Positions 1-10,453 are shown, counted from the stretch's first letter. The stretch: 64,000 nt of DNA from Drosophila persimilis (GCF_003286085.1 NW_020825294.1:16018501-16082500); one strand, 5' to 3'. Notes: a model not told the origin generated them from the letters alone. Made by a program: numbers and translations.

Positions 1-1236
1 CAGCTGACAAAATACGTCTCTCCGCTGGCAGAAAACTTATCTCCGGTGGCGGGAAATTTATATCCGCTGCCGGAAAACTTTTCTCCAGAGGGGGAAATGT
101 ATATCCCCTTCCGGAAAACTTCTCTCTGCTGACGAAATACGTCTCTCCGCTGGCAGAAATCTTATCTCCGCTGGCAGAACATTTACCTCCGGCGGCGGGA
201 AATTTATATCCCCTTCCGGAAAACTTCTCTCTGCTGACGAATAACGTCTCTCCGCTGGCAGAAAACTTATTTCCGGTGGCGGGATATATATATATCCTTC
301 CGGACAACTTCTCTCTGCTGACGAAATACGTCTCTCCGCAGGCAGAACATTTACTTCCGGTGGCGGGAAATATATATCCCCTGCCGGACAACTTATCTCT
401 GCTGACAAAATACGTCTCTCCGCTGTCGGAAAACTTATCTGCGGTGGCGGTAAATTTATATCCGCTGCCGGAAAACTTTTCTTTCGAGGGGGAAATATAT
501 ATCCCCTTCCGGACAACTTCTCTCTGCTGACGAAATACGTCTCTCCGCTGGCAGAAAACTTATCTCCGCCGGCGGGAAATTTATAGCCCCTGCCGGACAA
601 CTTCTCTCTGCTGACGAAATACGTCTCTCCGCTGGCGGAACATTTACTTCCGGTGGCAGGAAATATATATCCCCTGCCGGACAACTTATCTCTGCTGACG
701 AAATACGTATCTCCGAAGGCGGAAAACTAATTTCCGGTGGCGGGAAATATATATCCCCTTCCGGACAACTTCTCTCTGCTGACGAAATACGTCTCTCCGC
801 TGGCAGAAATCTTATCTCCGCTGGCAGAACATTTACCTCCGGCGGCGGGAAATTTATATCCCCTGCCGGACAACTTATCTCTGCTGACGAAATACGTCTC
901 TCCGCTGGCGGAAAACTTATTTCCGGTGGCGGGAAAAATATATCCGTTGGTGGAAAACTTTTCTCCGCTCACAGACATCTTACCTTCGCTGGCAGAAAAT
1001 TTACCTCCGGTGGCGGGAAATTTATATCCCCTGCCGGACAACTTATCTCTGCTGACAAAAAACGTCTCTCCGCTGGCGGAAAACTTATCTCCGGTTGCGG
1101 GAAATCTATATTCGCCGGCGGAAAACTTGTCTCCGCTGACAGACGTTTTATCTCCGCTGGCAGATAATTTATCTCCGCTGACGAACTACGTTTCTCCACT
1201 GGCAGAAAACTTATCTCCGCTGGCAGAACATTTACT
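1..1236 (+). repeat. Long-range satellite duplication, copy a
   Basis: This segment recurs at 2244-3354. The offset is 2,243 up to position 455 and 2,118 from 581 onward, because copy b lacks 125 bp corresponding to 456-580. Rare variants are shared, including the GGGATATATATATATCC unit at 281 (recurs at 2524) and the long stretch 727-1041 (recurs at 2845-3159, same 104-codon shadow ORF). The copy may begin left of the window. Confidence 0.85.
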
Positions 1237-2243
1237 TCCGGTGGCGGGAAATATATATCCGCTGCCGGACAACTTATCTCTGCTGACAAAATACGTCTCT
1301 CCGCTGTCGAAAAACTTATCTGCGGTGGCGGGAAATTTATATCCGCTGGCAGAAAACTTATCTCCGCCGGCGGGAAATTTATAGCCCCTGCCGGACAACT
1401 TCTCTCTGCTGACGAAATACGTCTCTCCGCTGGCAGAAAACTTATCTCCGGTGGCGGGAAATTAATATCCGCTGCCGGAAAACTTTTCTCCAGAGGGGGA
1501 AATATATATCCCCTGCCGGAATACTTATCTCTGCTAACAAAATACGACTCTACGCTGGCGGAAAACTTATTTCCGGTGGCGGGAAATCTACATCCCCTGC
1601 CGGACAACTTATCTCTGCTGACAAAATACGTCTCTCCGCTGTCGGAAAACTTATCTGCGGTGGCGGTAAATTTATATCCGCTGCCGGAAAACTTTTCTTT
1701 CGAGGGGGAAATATATATCCCCTTCCGGACAACTTCTCTCTGCTGACGAAATACGTCTCTCCGCTGTCAGAAAACTTATCTCCGCCGGCGGGAAATTTAT
1801 AGCCCCTGCCGGACAACTTCTCTCTGCTGACGAAATACGTCTCTCCGCTGGCGGAACATTTACTTCCGGTGGCACGAAATATATATCCCCTGCCGGACAA
1901 CTTATCTCTGCTGACGAAATACGTATCTCCGAAGGCGGAAAACTAATTTCCGGTGGCGGGAAATATATATCCCCTTCCGGACAACTTCTCTCTGCTGACG
2001 AAATACGTCTCTCCGCTGGCGGAACATTTACTTCCGGTGGCACGAAATATATATCCCCTGCCGGACAACTTATCTCTGCTGACGAAATACGTATCTCCGA
2101 AGGCGGAAAACTAATTTCCGGTGGCGGGAAATATATATCCCCTTCCGGACAACTTCTCTCTGCTGACGAAAGACGTCTCTCCGCTGGCAGAACATTTACT
2201 TCCGGTGGCGGGAAATATATATCCCCTGCCGGACAACTTATCT

Positions 2244-3354
2244 CAGCTGACAAAATACGTCTCTCCGCTGGCAGAAAACTTATCTCCGGTGGCGGGAAAT
2301 TTATAACCGCTGCCGGAAAACTTTTCTCCAGAGGGGGAAATGTATATCCCCTTCCGGAAAACTTCTCTCTGCTGACGAAATACGTCTCTCCGCTGGCAGA
2401 AATCTTATCTCCGCTGGCAGAACATTTACCTCCGGCGGCGGGAAATTTATATCCCCTTCCGGAAAACTTCTCTCTGCTGACGAATAACGTCTCTCCGCTG
2501 GCAGAAAACTTATTTCCGGTGGCGGGATATATATATATCCTTCCGGACAACTTCTCTCTGCTGACGAAATACGTCTCTCCGCAGGCAGAACATTTACTTC
2601 CGGTGGCGGGAAATATATATCCCCTGCCGGACAACTTATCTCTGCTGACAAAATACGTCTCTCCGCTGTCGGAAAACTTATCTGCGGTGGCGGTAAATTT
2701 ATAGCCCCTGCCGGACAACTTCTCTCTGCTGACGAAATACGTCTCTCCGCTGGCGGAACATTTACTTCCGGTGGCAGGAAATATATATCCCCTGCCGGAC
2801 AACTTATCTCTGCTGACGAAATACGTATCTCCGAAGGCGGAAAACTAATTTCCGGTGGCGGGAAATATATATCCCCTTCCGGACAACTTCTCTCTGCTGA
2901 CGAAATACGTCTCTCCGCTGGCAGAAATCTTATCTCCGCTGGCAGAACATTTACCTCCGGCGGCGGGAAATTTATATCCCCTGCCGGACAACTTATCTCT
3001 GCTGACGAAATACGTCTCTCCGCTGGCGGAAAACTTATTTCCGGTGGCGGGAAAAATATATCCGTTGGTGGAAAACTTTTCTCCGCTCACAGACATCTTA
3101 CCTTCGCTGGCAGAAAATTTACCTCCGGTGGCGGGAAATTTATATCCCCTGCCGGACAACTTATCTCTGCTGACAAAAAACGTCTCTCCGCTGGCGGAAA
3201 ACTTATCTCCGGTTGCGGGAAATCTATATTCGCCGGCGGAAAACTTGTCTCCGCTGACAGACGTTTTATCTCCGCTGGCAGATAATTTATCTCCGCTGAC
3301 GAACTACGTTTCTCCACTGGCAGAAAACTTATCTCCGCTGGCAGAACATTTACT
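2244..3354 (+). repeat. Long-range satellite duplication, copy b
   Basis: Second copy of 1-1236 with a 125 bp internal deletion, which equals five 21 bp monomers plus one 20 bp variant. The deletion of a whole number of monomers points to unequal exchange or slippage in register. Identity ends after position 3354, where copy a reads on into TTCCGG and copy b into TGACGG. Confidence 0.85.
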
Positions 3355-4810
3355 GACGGCGGCCAGGAATTTATACCCCTGCCAGACATCTTATCTCTGC
3401 TGGCTTTATATCCGATGACGGAAAACTTTTCGCCGCTGACAGACATCTTATCTCCGCTGCCGGACAACTTATCTCTGCTGACAAAATACGTCTCTCCGCT
3501 GTCGAAAAACTTATCTGCGGTGGCGGGAAATTTATATCCGCTGGCGGAAAGCTTTTCTCCGCTGACAGACATCTTATCTCCGCTGCCGGACAACATATCT
3601 CTGCTGACAAAATACGTCTCTCCTCTGGCGGAAAACTAATTTCCGGGGGCGGGAAATATATATCCACTTCCGGACAACTTATCCCTGCTAACAAAATTCG
3701 ACTCTACGCTGGCGGAAAACTTATTTCCGGTGGCGGGAAATCTACATCCCCTGCCGGACAACTTATCTCTGCTGACAAAATACGTCTCTCCGCTGTCGGA
3801 AAACTTATCTGCGGTGGCGGGAAATTTATATCCGCTGCCGGAAAACTTTTCTCCAGAGGGGGAAATGTATATCCCCTTCCGGAAAACTTCTCTCTGCTGA
3901 CGAAATACGTCTCTCCGCTGGCAGAAATCTTATCTCCGCTGGCAGAACATTTACCTCCGGCGGCGGGAAATTTATATCCCCTTCCGGAAAACTTCTCTCT
4001 GCTGACGAATAACGTCTCTCCGCTGGCAGAAAACTTATTTCCGGTGGCGGGAAATATATATCCCCTTCCGGACAACTTCTCTCTGCTGACGAAATACGTC
4101 TCTCCGCTGGCAGAACATTTACTTCCGGTGGCGGGAAATATATATCCCCTGCCGGACAACTTATCTCAGCTGACAAAATACTTCTCTCCGCTGGCAGAAA
4201 ACTTATCTCCGGTGGCGGGAAATTTATATCCGCTGCCGGAAAACTTTTCTCCAGAGGGGGAAATATATATCCCCTTCAGGACAACTTCTCTCTGCTGACG
4301 AAATACGTCTCTCCGTTGGCAGAATATTTACTTCCGGTGGCGGGAAATATATATCCCCTGCCGGACAACTTATCTCTGCTGACGAAATACGTCTCTCCGC
4401 TGGCAGAAAACTTATTTCCGGTGGCGGGAAATATATATCCCCTTATGGACAACTTCTCTCTGCTGACGAAATACGTCTCTCCGCTGGCAGAAAACTTATT
4501 TCCGGTGGCGGGAAATATATATCCCCTTCCGGACAACTTCTCTGTGCTGACGAAATACGTCTCTCCGCTGGCAGAACATTTACTTCCGGTGGCGGGAAAT
4601 ATATATCCCCTGCCGGACAACTTACCTCAGCTGACAAAATACGTCTCTCCGCTGGCAGAAAACTTATCTCCGGTGGCGGGAAATTAATATCCGCTGCCGG
4701 AAAACTTTTCTCCAGAGGGGGAAATATATATCCCCTTCAGGAAAACTTATCTCTGCTGACGAAATACGTCTCTCCGCTGGCAGAACATTTACTTCCGGTG
4801 GCGGGAAATA

Positions 4811-4814
4811 TATA
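4811..4814. other. Gypsy-1 target-site duplication (left)
   Basis: TATA immediately before the LTR, repeated at 10143-10146 immediately after the other LTR. Four-base duplications at TATA-like sites are usual for Ty3/gypsy elements. Confidence 0.85.
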
Positions 4815-5066
4815 TGTAGGGATCCTTGGTGGGCTCCCTACAAGTGAGTAAGAATCCGCTCCAGAAACTCCATCAAATATACGCCACACGTCGTTGTATT
4901 ATATTTATTTTAATAAATGGTTACAAATAGGTTTCTTAGCATAGTTCTTTTCGCACGTCTGCTCGCTTCTGCAGTCGAACTCTTACTTCCTATCGATATA
5001 TCTTCCTCTACCCTTGACTGTCCCTAGCGATAGATCGATACTCATTAAAGGGCTGCCAACCCTACA
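4815..5066 (-). repeat. Gypsy-1 3' LTR
   Basis: 252 bp, plus strand TGTAGGG...CCTACA. An inverted repeat TGTAGGGA/TCCCTACA lies at the plus-strand left end (4815-4842). AATAAA on the element strand at 4904-4909 is a candidate poly(A) signal. A palindromic TATCGATA lies at 4991-4998. The polyprotein's last codons and its TAA (5045-5047) lie inside this LTR. Confidence 0.95.
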
Positions 5067-5506
5067 TTCGGCCGTCCTGACTCATCATTCGACCCGAATG
5101 ATTGAGACCACATCTTCATATACTCTGCCACCGTATTGGTCTTCAAAGGACCTTCACCATCACCCACTTTCTCAACAATGTACCGTCCATGTCTTAGTTT
5201 ACGCGTCACAATATAAGGACCCAAGAATCTTCCCTTTAGCTTCAATCCGGTTCCAAATTGGGTACGCTTAATAGCTACCATATCATTAACTTGGTACTCT
5301 TTTTCTGGTTTCCGGGACTTGTTGAACGACTTGCAATTTTCATTTTGTATCTGCACTATGTTATCTCTGGCTATCTTGCGAATTTCTTCTTTCTCCTGCT
5401 GCAGCTCTAAAATATACTCTTCCTCTACAAGCTTTTCTAAGTCACTGTCATACTTTGTCCTCATTTTTATGCCTGTCAAAATCTTAAATGGGGATATCTT
5501 GGTACT
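5045..5506 (-). pseudogene. Gypsy-1 integrase C-terminal region (after in-frame TGA)
   Basis: Continuation, in the same frame, of the Gypsy-1 polyprotein after the TGA at 5507-5509. It carries the integrase C-terminal part, including the stretch VNDMVAIKRTQF and FLGPYIVTRKLRHGRYIVEKV, which aligns residue by residue with the Gypsy-2 C-terminus (GDMVAIKRTQF, YLGPYEVTKVKRNGRY). This small barrel-like domain usually binds DNA. It ends at a TAA within the 3' LTR. Separated from the catalytic core, it cannot form integrase without readthrough. No ATG of its own precedes the conserved part, so a separate gene is unlikely. Confidence 0.85.
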
Positions 5507-7924
5507 TCACGGAGGAGTGGAGTTTATAAACGATTGTACCCTACCAACATGCTTGTACCAGGCTTTCGGATCTTCTGCGCAAAGCTTTGTTAACATAGTA
5601 GTAACGACCTTATTAATTCGCTCTACCTGTCCATTACCACGCGGCACTCCTGTCGCTATCAGCAAATGTTGGATATCCTGTTCCTTACAATATTCCTCGA
5701 AAACATTAGCAGTAAATGCAGTGCCTCTATCCGTGATCACACGCTTCGGGTTTCCAAAAACTTCGCCCTGTTTCTGCAACCTATCAACCACATCATCAGC
5801 GCCTGTACTCTTTGTTGGATAAAGCCAGACAAATTTAGAAAAAGCGTCGACAACTACTAGGACGTGGTTATACTGTTTCTTAGTCAACTCCATCGGTCCA
5901 ATATGGTCAATATGATACGTTTGCAAAGGCTCATCAGATTTGTCAATTACATTCAAATACCCTTCTTTCTTTCCACATTTTGCGTCGCTCACAATGCACT
6001 CCACACACGACTTAACAATCCTATCCACTTTTCCTAACAACTCTGGAATAAAGTATTCGCGCTGCACTAAATCGATAGTTCTTTTGACACCAAAATGACC
6101 CTGACGATGAGCAATCATTATGATTTCGCTTTCCATCCCAGATGGTATTACGATCAACTCTTTAACTGGATCCTTGTGCAAAATGTCATACTTCAAATAA
6201 AAGTCGTCGTAAGAACCCGACTCTAGCACCTTACAAATTGCTGATATCCAAATATCCTGACGTTGAGCCTGCTTTATTCGATGTCTCAGTGAATCTTCCA
6301 ACAACAAACAATGCACTCTACTCAATGCATCGACGTGTTTCATCTTTGTCCCTGAACGATGCTCAATTTCATAATCGAAGTCCTGAAGAAAAATGGCCCA
6401 ACGAGATACCTTAACTGGAACATCTTGTTTCCTCATCGTTAACGCAAAAGCATTACAGTCAGTAATAATTTTTATCTTTCTCCCAAGCAAATACACTCTC
6501 CACTTCTTTAAAGCCTGCACTATAGCGAGTACTTCAAGCTCGTATGAAGGATACTTTTCTTCAGCTGGGGCTGTCTTACGACTCATATATTCTACCGGGT
6601 GGAAACATTGATCCTCTGAGTCCATTTGCAAAAGTATAGCTCCATACCCATACATACTTGCATCGCAGTGAACTTCAGTTTTGCCCTTCTGATTAAACAA
6701 CTTTAAAACAGGAGAACAGGATAAATAAACTTTCAACTGATTGAATGATGCCAACTCTTCTTCACCCATTTTGAAAGAAACATCCTTTTTCATCAAGTTT
6801 GTCAGTGGTCTGGCCACGACAGCAAAATCCTTAACAAATCTACGGAAATAGGAAGTTAGGCCCAAATAGCGTTGAACTTGTTTCCTGTCTCTCGGAATTG
6901 GAAAATTTTCAACTGCCGAAGTTTTATCTTGAGATGGTCTTATCGTTGAATTCTCTATTATGTAACCCAAAAAATTAACCTTGCGCTGTAACACTTGCGA
7001 TTTCTCCCATTTTATGCGTAATCCTGAAATCTCTGCGATACTCAACACCTTCTTTAATTTTTCAAGTCCTTTTTGCACATCCTTTGATGGAATAATAATA
7101 TCGTCCATATACAAAATCAAAATACCGTCATCTATCAATGGTCTGAAAACAGCATATATGTACCTCATAAATACTGGAGGGGAGTTAGTCATCCCAAATG
7201 GTACATAATTAAATTCATATTGTCCACTCTGTGTGACAAAAGAGGTATATTTACGAGAATCCTCATGTACTGGCACGTGAAAAAACCCATTACACAAGTC
7301 CAACGTAGTGAAAACACGTCCATCCTGAAGCTTGAGTAAAACATCGTCGATTAACGCCATTGGAAAATTGTCACGAATTATCTTTTCATTAAGTTTTTTA
7401 TAATCACAACAAAGTCTTTTTGAGCCATCCTTCTTGGCGACAAGCACTACAGGGGACGAGTATTCAGAAACACTATGGCGAATTATTCCCTCCTTTAACC
7501 AATCCCTGACCTGCTTATCGACTTTCTCATTGTCCACGTAAGGTAGGCGTCTAGGTCTTTGACGGACCGGTACTTCATCTGACAATATTATCTTCATTTC
7601 AACAGGGCTGTTTTCTAGTTTTACGGGCTTATAATTTTCTACCAATCCTGCTATTATTGACCTCACCTCACGGTTCAAATGCGACAGGTCTATTCCTCGT
7701 GAAAACTCTTCAATAATATTGCTCGACAGTATCTGATGGAACGTCTTTTCCAATTCATCAATTGCGCTCCCTGAATCCGGAGGCCTGCTCACTTGAGTAT
7801 CACTATATTTAATGAACTCTAGATTGCGGCTTCCTTTAGTGAAACTACTGCTAACATACTCCTTTTCCGGTGGAACTTCAACCTCCCCTTGACGGATGTC
7901 ATTTATTGAATGAAAGAAAACTCC
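5507..7924 (-). pseudogene. Gypsy-1 pol: reverse transcriptase-RNase H-integrase core
   Basis: Open from the codon after the gag TAA (7925-7927) to a TGA at 5507-5509, in the same frame as gag. In order: RT with TLDLCNGFFHV and the catalytic YMDD; RNase H with VHCDASMYGYGAILLQ and ITDCNAFA; integrase zinc region (HRQGHFG ... CVECI); integrase core with the DDE residues in YHIDHIGPM, ITDRGTAF and GNGQVERIN. All catalytic motifs look intact. The first 44 codons have no start codon, which supports production as a gag-pol fusion rather than separately. The TGA falls where the codon could once have been CGA, consistent with a C-to-T change. As it stands the copy could give a full product only by reading through two stops. 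Confidence 0.9.
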
Positions 7925-9226
7925 TTACTTCTCTATGCTTGCACTGACAAAATCAAGAACATCACTTCCAATTACACCTTCGTACAGGGTATCATCGTCA
8001 CGGACTACATGGAAACACATTTCCAAAGGAACGTCATCCAACTTAGTAACAACATTAAATGAACCCAACGTATATATTTTCTTGCCTCCTATTCCGATCA
8101 ATTCTTTTATATCGTTTTTCAACGCAACTGGGAAAATCTTTCTGTAGACTTTCTCGCTCATGGTACAAATATCGCTGCCAGAATCAAACAATGCAGTGAT
8201 ATCTTCATTACCGATTTCAACATTCTTAAAAGCCCGATTAAAACTGGTCTGAGAAAATTGCTGGACATTTGAAATTTTCTTCTCTGTTGCCATTCGTGAA
8301 CCTTTTGCCTCGCATTGAATTGCCTTGTGACCTAGTTGATTGCAATTAAAACATTTGACGGCACTTTCCTTGCAATACTTTGCAATATGATTACTACCTC
8401 CACATTTGAAACAACGCCTTTTATCCTTGATTTTTACCGAACTATTCTCAAACTTTGGTTTTGCCCTTAGCGTACTTCCTTGATTCGCACTGATCTTTTC
8501 ATAAATCTTAATTTGCTCACGAAATTCTTTAAAATTGTTTGCTTGGTACAGGCAGCTTGCAAAACGCTTGGAGCCTGTAATGCCCTCAATAATATATTCA
8601 ATAATACTTTCTTCATCTAGCTGGGATTGACTTGCCAAGGTACACATGCTATAAAAATATTCAATTAAAGTCTCTTTATGGGTATTCTTTCTATTTTCTA
8701 ATAGCTTATGAACTTGCTTTGCCGTTAACTTCTCACTAAATTCACTTTTTAGCGCTTCCTTCAGAGAATTCCAATCATTAATGCCTGATTGACTGCTCAA
8801 AAATAATTTCGCTGCACCTTTCACTAATGTTTTGCCATATATAAACTTTTGCAAATCATTCCAATTCACTGTTAAGGCATTAAGTTCAAAATCACGTAGC
8901 CAGTTATCAACATCCGGAGAACCATTGCCCGTAAATGCTGAAAGGGATTCTTCGATGTCTCTTAATGTGAACGCCATGTTTACTGAACTACCAACTGCTG
9001 CTTCTCCTACCGAATTTAAAATTGGCGCGTCTTCTGTCTGTTCGTCCCCAGTTATATTGATCGTTTCTTCGTATACAGATTCTTCGTTCTCGTCTTGATC
9101 TAGTCTAAAATACGAATATAGTCTCTCCCGTAAAACTGATTTAACACCTGAATGCTGCAGATGTAGCTCTTTCAATTTTTCTTTCAACTCTGCTACGGTT
9201 AGGTCTAAGATTTCTTCGCGTTGCAT
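7925..9226 (-). CDS. Gypsy-1 Gag-protease with N-terminal SAP-like motif
   Basis: 433 codons from the first ATG (9224-9226) to TAA at 7925-7927; the frame is open farther upstream but without ATG. Residues about 5-45 (DLTVAELKEKLKEL ... SGVKSVLRERLYSYF) resemble a SAP domain, a helix-turn-helix DNA-binding motif of chromatin proteins. A gag core follows (DNWLRDFE ... LKSEFSEK), then two CCHC zinc knuckles (CFKCGGSNHIAKYC and CFNCNQLGHKAIQC) that bind RNA, then an aspartic protease (ALFDSGSDIC; IGSDVLDF). The TAA lies between protease and RT in the same frame as pol, so it is either a nonsense mutation or a readthrough stop. The related Gypsy-2 has no stop there, which favours mutation. Confidence 0.88.
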   Translation of the reverse strand: MQREEILDLTVAELKEKLKELHLQHSGVKSVLRERLYSYFRLDQDENEESVYEETINITGDEQTEDAPILNSVGEAAVGSSVNMAFTLRDIEESLSAFTGNGSPDVDNWLRDFELNALTVNWNDLQKFIYGKTLVKGAAKLFLSSQSGINDWNSLKEALKSEFSEKLTAKQVHKLLENRKNTHKETLIEYFYSMCTLASQSQLDEESIIEYIIEGITGSKRFASCLYQANNFKEFREQIKIYEKISANQGSTLRAKPKFENSSVKIKDKRRCFKCGGSNHIAKYCKESAVKCFNCNQLGHKAIQCEAKGSRMATEKKISNVQQFSQTSFNRAFKNVEIGNEDITALFDSGSDICTMSEKVYRKIFPVALKNDIKELIGIGGKKIYTLGSFNVVTKLDDVPLEMCFHVVRDDDTLYEGVIGSDVLDFVSASIEK

Positions 9227-9555
9227 ATTACAATTAGCTAAAATATAGTTTACGTTAAATCCGCTTCCTAAAATTTGCAACACCTTAAATCTATTCTGTA
9301 TATTCAATACTTGCGTATACAGACATCAGGTGTGAGAATCGTCTTTTCCAATACACGCAGATAAACGATGCGTTCTTCTTCTCTGTCTTCTTCACGTCGT
9401 TGTCGTTCGCAGGGTACCACTGTACCACTGTTGTTGTTTCGTCGTTTCTGCTTTCCTCTTTTCTGCACGTTCGCAATCTGAACGTCTCTTCAGTCCTCTT
9501 TGCTCCGTACTTTCGTCGTCGGCTTTTCACTCTTTCCCGTTTTCCTTGCTCTTCT

Positions 9556-9594
9556 GACGAAAACGAATAGTGTCGTTTTGCGTCCTCTTTCCTC
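9556..9594 (-). repeat. 39 bp direct repeat in Gypsy-1 leader, copy 1
   Basis: Begins GACGAAAACGAAT and ends TTTGCGTCCTCTTTCCTC on the plus strand. It matches 9684-9722 with about two mismatches, 128 bp apart. Confidence 0.8.
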
Positions 9595-9683
9595 GTCGTT
9601 TTCGGGTCTGCGTCGTTTTGTAGCCTCGTCGTTTTGTAGCTCTGTAGCTCTTCGCCGTTAGCTACCTCTGCTCTCTGAACTTT

Positions 9684-9722
9684 GACGAAAACGAATGGAG
9701 TCGTTTTGCGTCCTCTTTCCTC
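9684..9722 (-). repeat. 39 bp direct repeat in Gypsy-1 leader, copy 2
   Basis: Second copy of 9556-9594. Repeats in gypsy leaders can be regulatory or replication scars; which applies here is unknown. Confidence 0.8.
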
Positions 9723-9864
9723 TTTATTTTCGTTTCTCACAGCCGCTTCTCGGCATCTGCTTTCGTCTGATCTTCGTTGCTTCGTTCGTCGTAATTTCAC
9801 AATGTTGCGCAAAACTTGATGGTATTGGCAACTTGTACACGAATACACATTCACTTGTGGTTCT

Positions 9865-9882
9865 ATCCCGGTTGAGCCCCCA
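9865..9882 (-). other. Gypsy-1 primer binding site
   Basis: On the element strand TGGGGGCTCAACCGGGAT, three bases inside the 5' LTR. TGG is the complement of the tRNA CCA end. The site resembles a tRNA-Pro 3' end with two differences, so the exact primer is uncertain. Confidence 0.75.
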
Positions 9883-9885
9883 AAT

Positions 9886-10142
9886 TGTAGGGATCCTTGG
9901 TGGGCTCCCTACAAGTGAGTAAGAATCCGCTCCAGAAACTCCATCAAATATAAGCCACACATCGTGGTATTGTCTTTATTTTAATAAATGGTTACAATAA
10001 GTTTCTTTTTCTTAACACGTTCTTCTCTGCACGTCTACTCGCTCCCGCAGTCGAACTCTTACTTACTATCGATATATCTTCCTCTACCCTTGACTATACC
10101 TAGCGATAGATCGATACTCATTAAAGGGCTGCCAACCCTACA
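9886..10142 (-). repeat. Gypsy-1 5' LTR
   Basis: 257 bp, TG...CA. Same family as 4815-5066 but diverged in its middle third. It keeps TATCGATA (10067-10074) and the element-strand AATAAA. It should hold the element promoter; no convincing TATA box was picked out. Confidence 0.93.
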
Positions 10143-10146
10143 TATA
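10143..10146. other. Gypsy-1 target-site duplication (right)
   Basis: TATA matching 4811-4814. It overlaps the left TSD of Gypsy-2 (10145-10148) by two bases because only TATATA (10143-10148) separates the two elements. Confidence 0.8.
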
Positions 10147-10148
10147 TA
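10145..10148. other. Gypsy-2 target-site duplication (left)
   Basis: TATA, repeated at 15078-15081 beyond the 3' LTR. Confidence 0.85.
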
Positions 10149-10437
10149 TGTAAAGGACAGTGTATCAAGCAGTTAACACTATCCCATCTAAATTAACATT
10201 TGAACTTAAGATACCATCGATAAGACCTAACCGATATAACCAGACTTAACCGATGTTTAAAAGACCTAGCCGATAAGGGGTTATCGATATAGGAGTCGGT
10301 TGTTGGAAGTAGAAGCAGAAAGTTGAACAAAAAGTCGGAAGAACAGAATCATTAATTGCACATCTTAAATCAAACACTTTGTACTCTTTTTCGATCAAAA
10401 CATTATTAATAAACGATACTTTAATATTAATCTTACA
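10149..10437 (+). repeat. Gypsy-2 5' LTR
   Basis: 289 bp, TGTAAAGG...TCTTACA. It contains several short ATCGAT/CCGAT motifs, including CATCGATA (10215-10222) and the palindrome TATCGATA (10282-10289). A candidate poly(A) signal AATAAA lies at 10408-10413. Confidence 0.95.
10408..10413 (+). promoter_or_regulatory. Candidate poly(A) signal in Gypsy-2 5' LTR
   Basis: AATAAA, 24 bp before the LTR end. The matching place in the 3' LTR reads AAAAAA, so the LTR copy that would end the full transcript lacks this hexamer. Confidence 0.55.
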
Positions 10438-10439
10438 TT

Positions 10440-10453
10440 TGGGGGCTCGTCCG
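10440..10453 (+). other. Gypsy-2 primer binding site (tRNA-Pro)
   Basis: TGGGGGCTCGTCCG starts two bases after the LTR. It is complementary to the tRNA-Pro 3' end (GGACGAGCCCCCA), the primer also used by some vertebrate retroviruses. The match stops after about 14 bases. Confidence 0.85.

Larger units (their letters stand above)
1..4814 (+). repeat. 21 bp satellite array, block 1
   Basis: Tandem array of about 21 bp monomers, left edge cut by the window. Each monomer has a GC-rich half (CCGCTGGCGG-like) followed by an AT-rich half (AAAACTTATCT-like). Four diverged types recur in order as an 84 bp unit and can be recognised by their plus-frame heptapeptides PLAENLS, PVAGNLY, PLPDNLS and LLTKYVS. 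A 20 bp variant carrying GAGGGGG recurs (e.g. around 90-110, 470-495, 2325-2345) and shifts the reading frame by one. Long ORFs on both strands here (208 codons at 58-684 minus, 215 codons at 737-1384 plus, 376 codons at 1672-2802 minus) are by-products of the 21 bp period and I do not call them genes. The block ends at the Gypsy-1 insertion. Confidence 0.95.
9227..9864 (-). other. Gypsy-1 5' leader
   Basis: About 640 bases between primer site and first gag ATG. A 187-codon ORF (9291-9854) is open here but has only a GTG start and a low-complexity Arg/Lys/Glu composition, so I treat it as non-coding leader. It contains a 39 bp direct repeat (9556-9594 and 9684-9722). This region would normally hold the packaging signal and any internal ribosome entry, neither of which can be recognised by eye. 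Confidence 0.6.
4815..10142 (-). mobile_element. Gypsy-1: Ty3/gypsy LTR retrotransposon, full length, degraded
   Basis: A 5.33 kb element in minus orientation with LTRs of 252 and 257 bp that start TG and end CA. It has a tRNA-type primer site and one long gag-protease-RT-RNase H-integrase frame broken by two in-frame stops. It is flanked by the 4 bp duplication TATA. The LTRs differ at roughly 20 positions plus small indels (8-10% by eye), making it the oldest insertion here. No env-like ORF is seen. Removing the element and one TATA restores the satellite consensus GGGAAATATATATCCCC. Assigned to Ty3/gypsy by domain order (RT-RNase H before integrase). Confidence 0.96.

Noticed and set aside
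1-4814. CRISPR-like array (short regular repeats)
   Set aside because: There are no unique spacers. The DNA between recognisable phrases is itself repeated monomer, and the context is eukaryotic.
5319-5822. Plus-strand ORFs within Gypsy-1 and the copia elements
   Set aside because: They lie antisense to clear pol coding with conserved catalytic motifs; no independent support.
9291-9854. 187-codon ORF in the Gypsy-1 leader as an extra gene
   Set aside because: No ATG start, low-complexity charged composition, overlaps the gag frame start and matches no family known to me.
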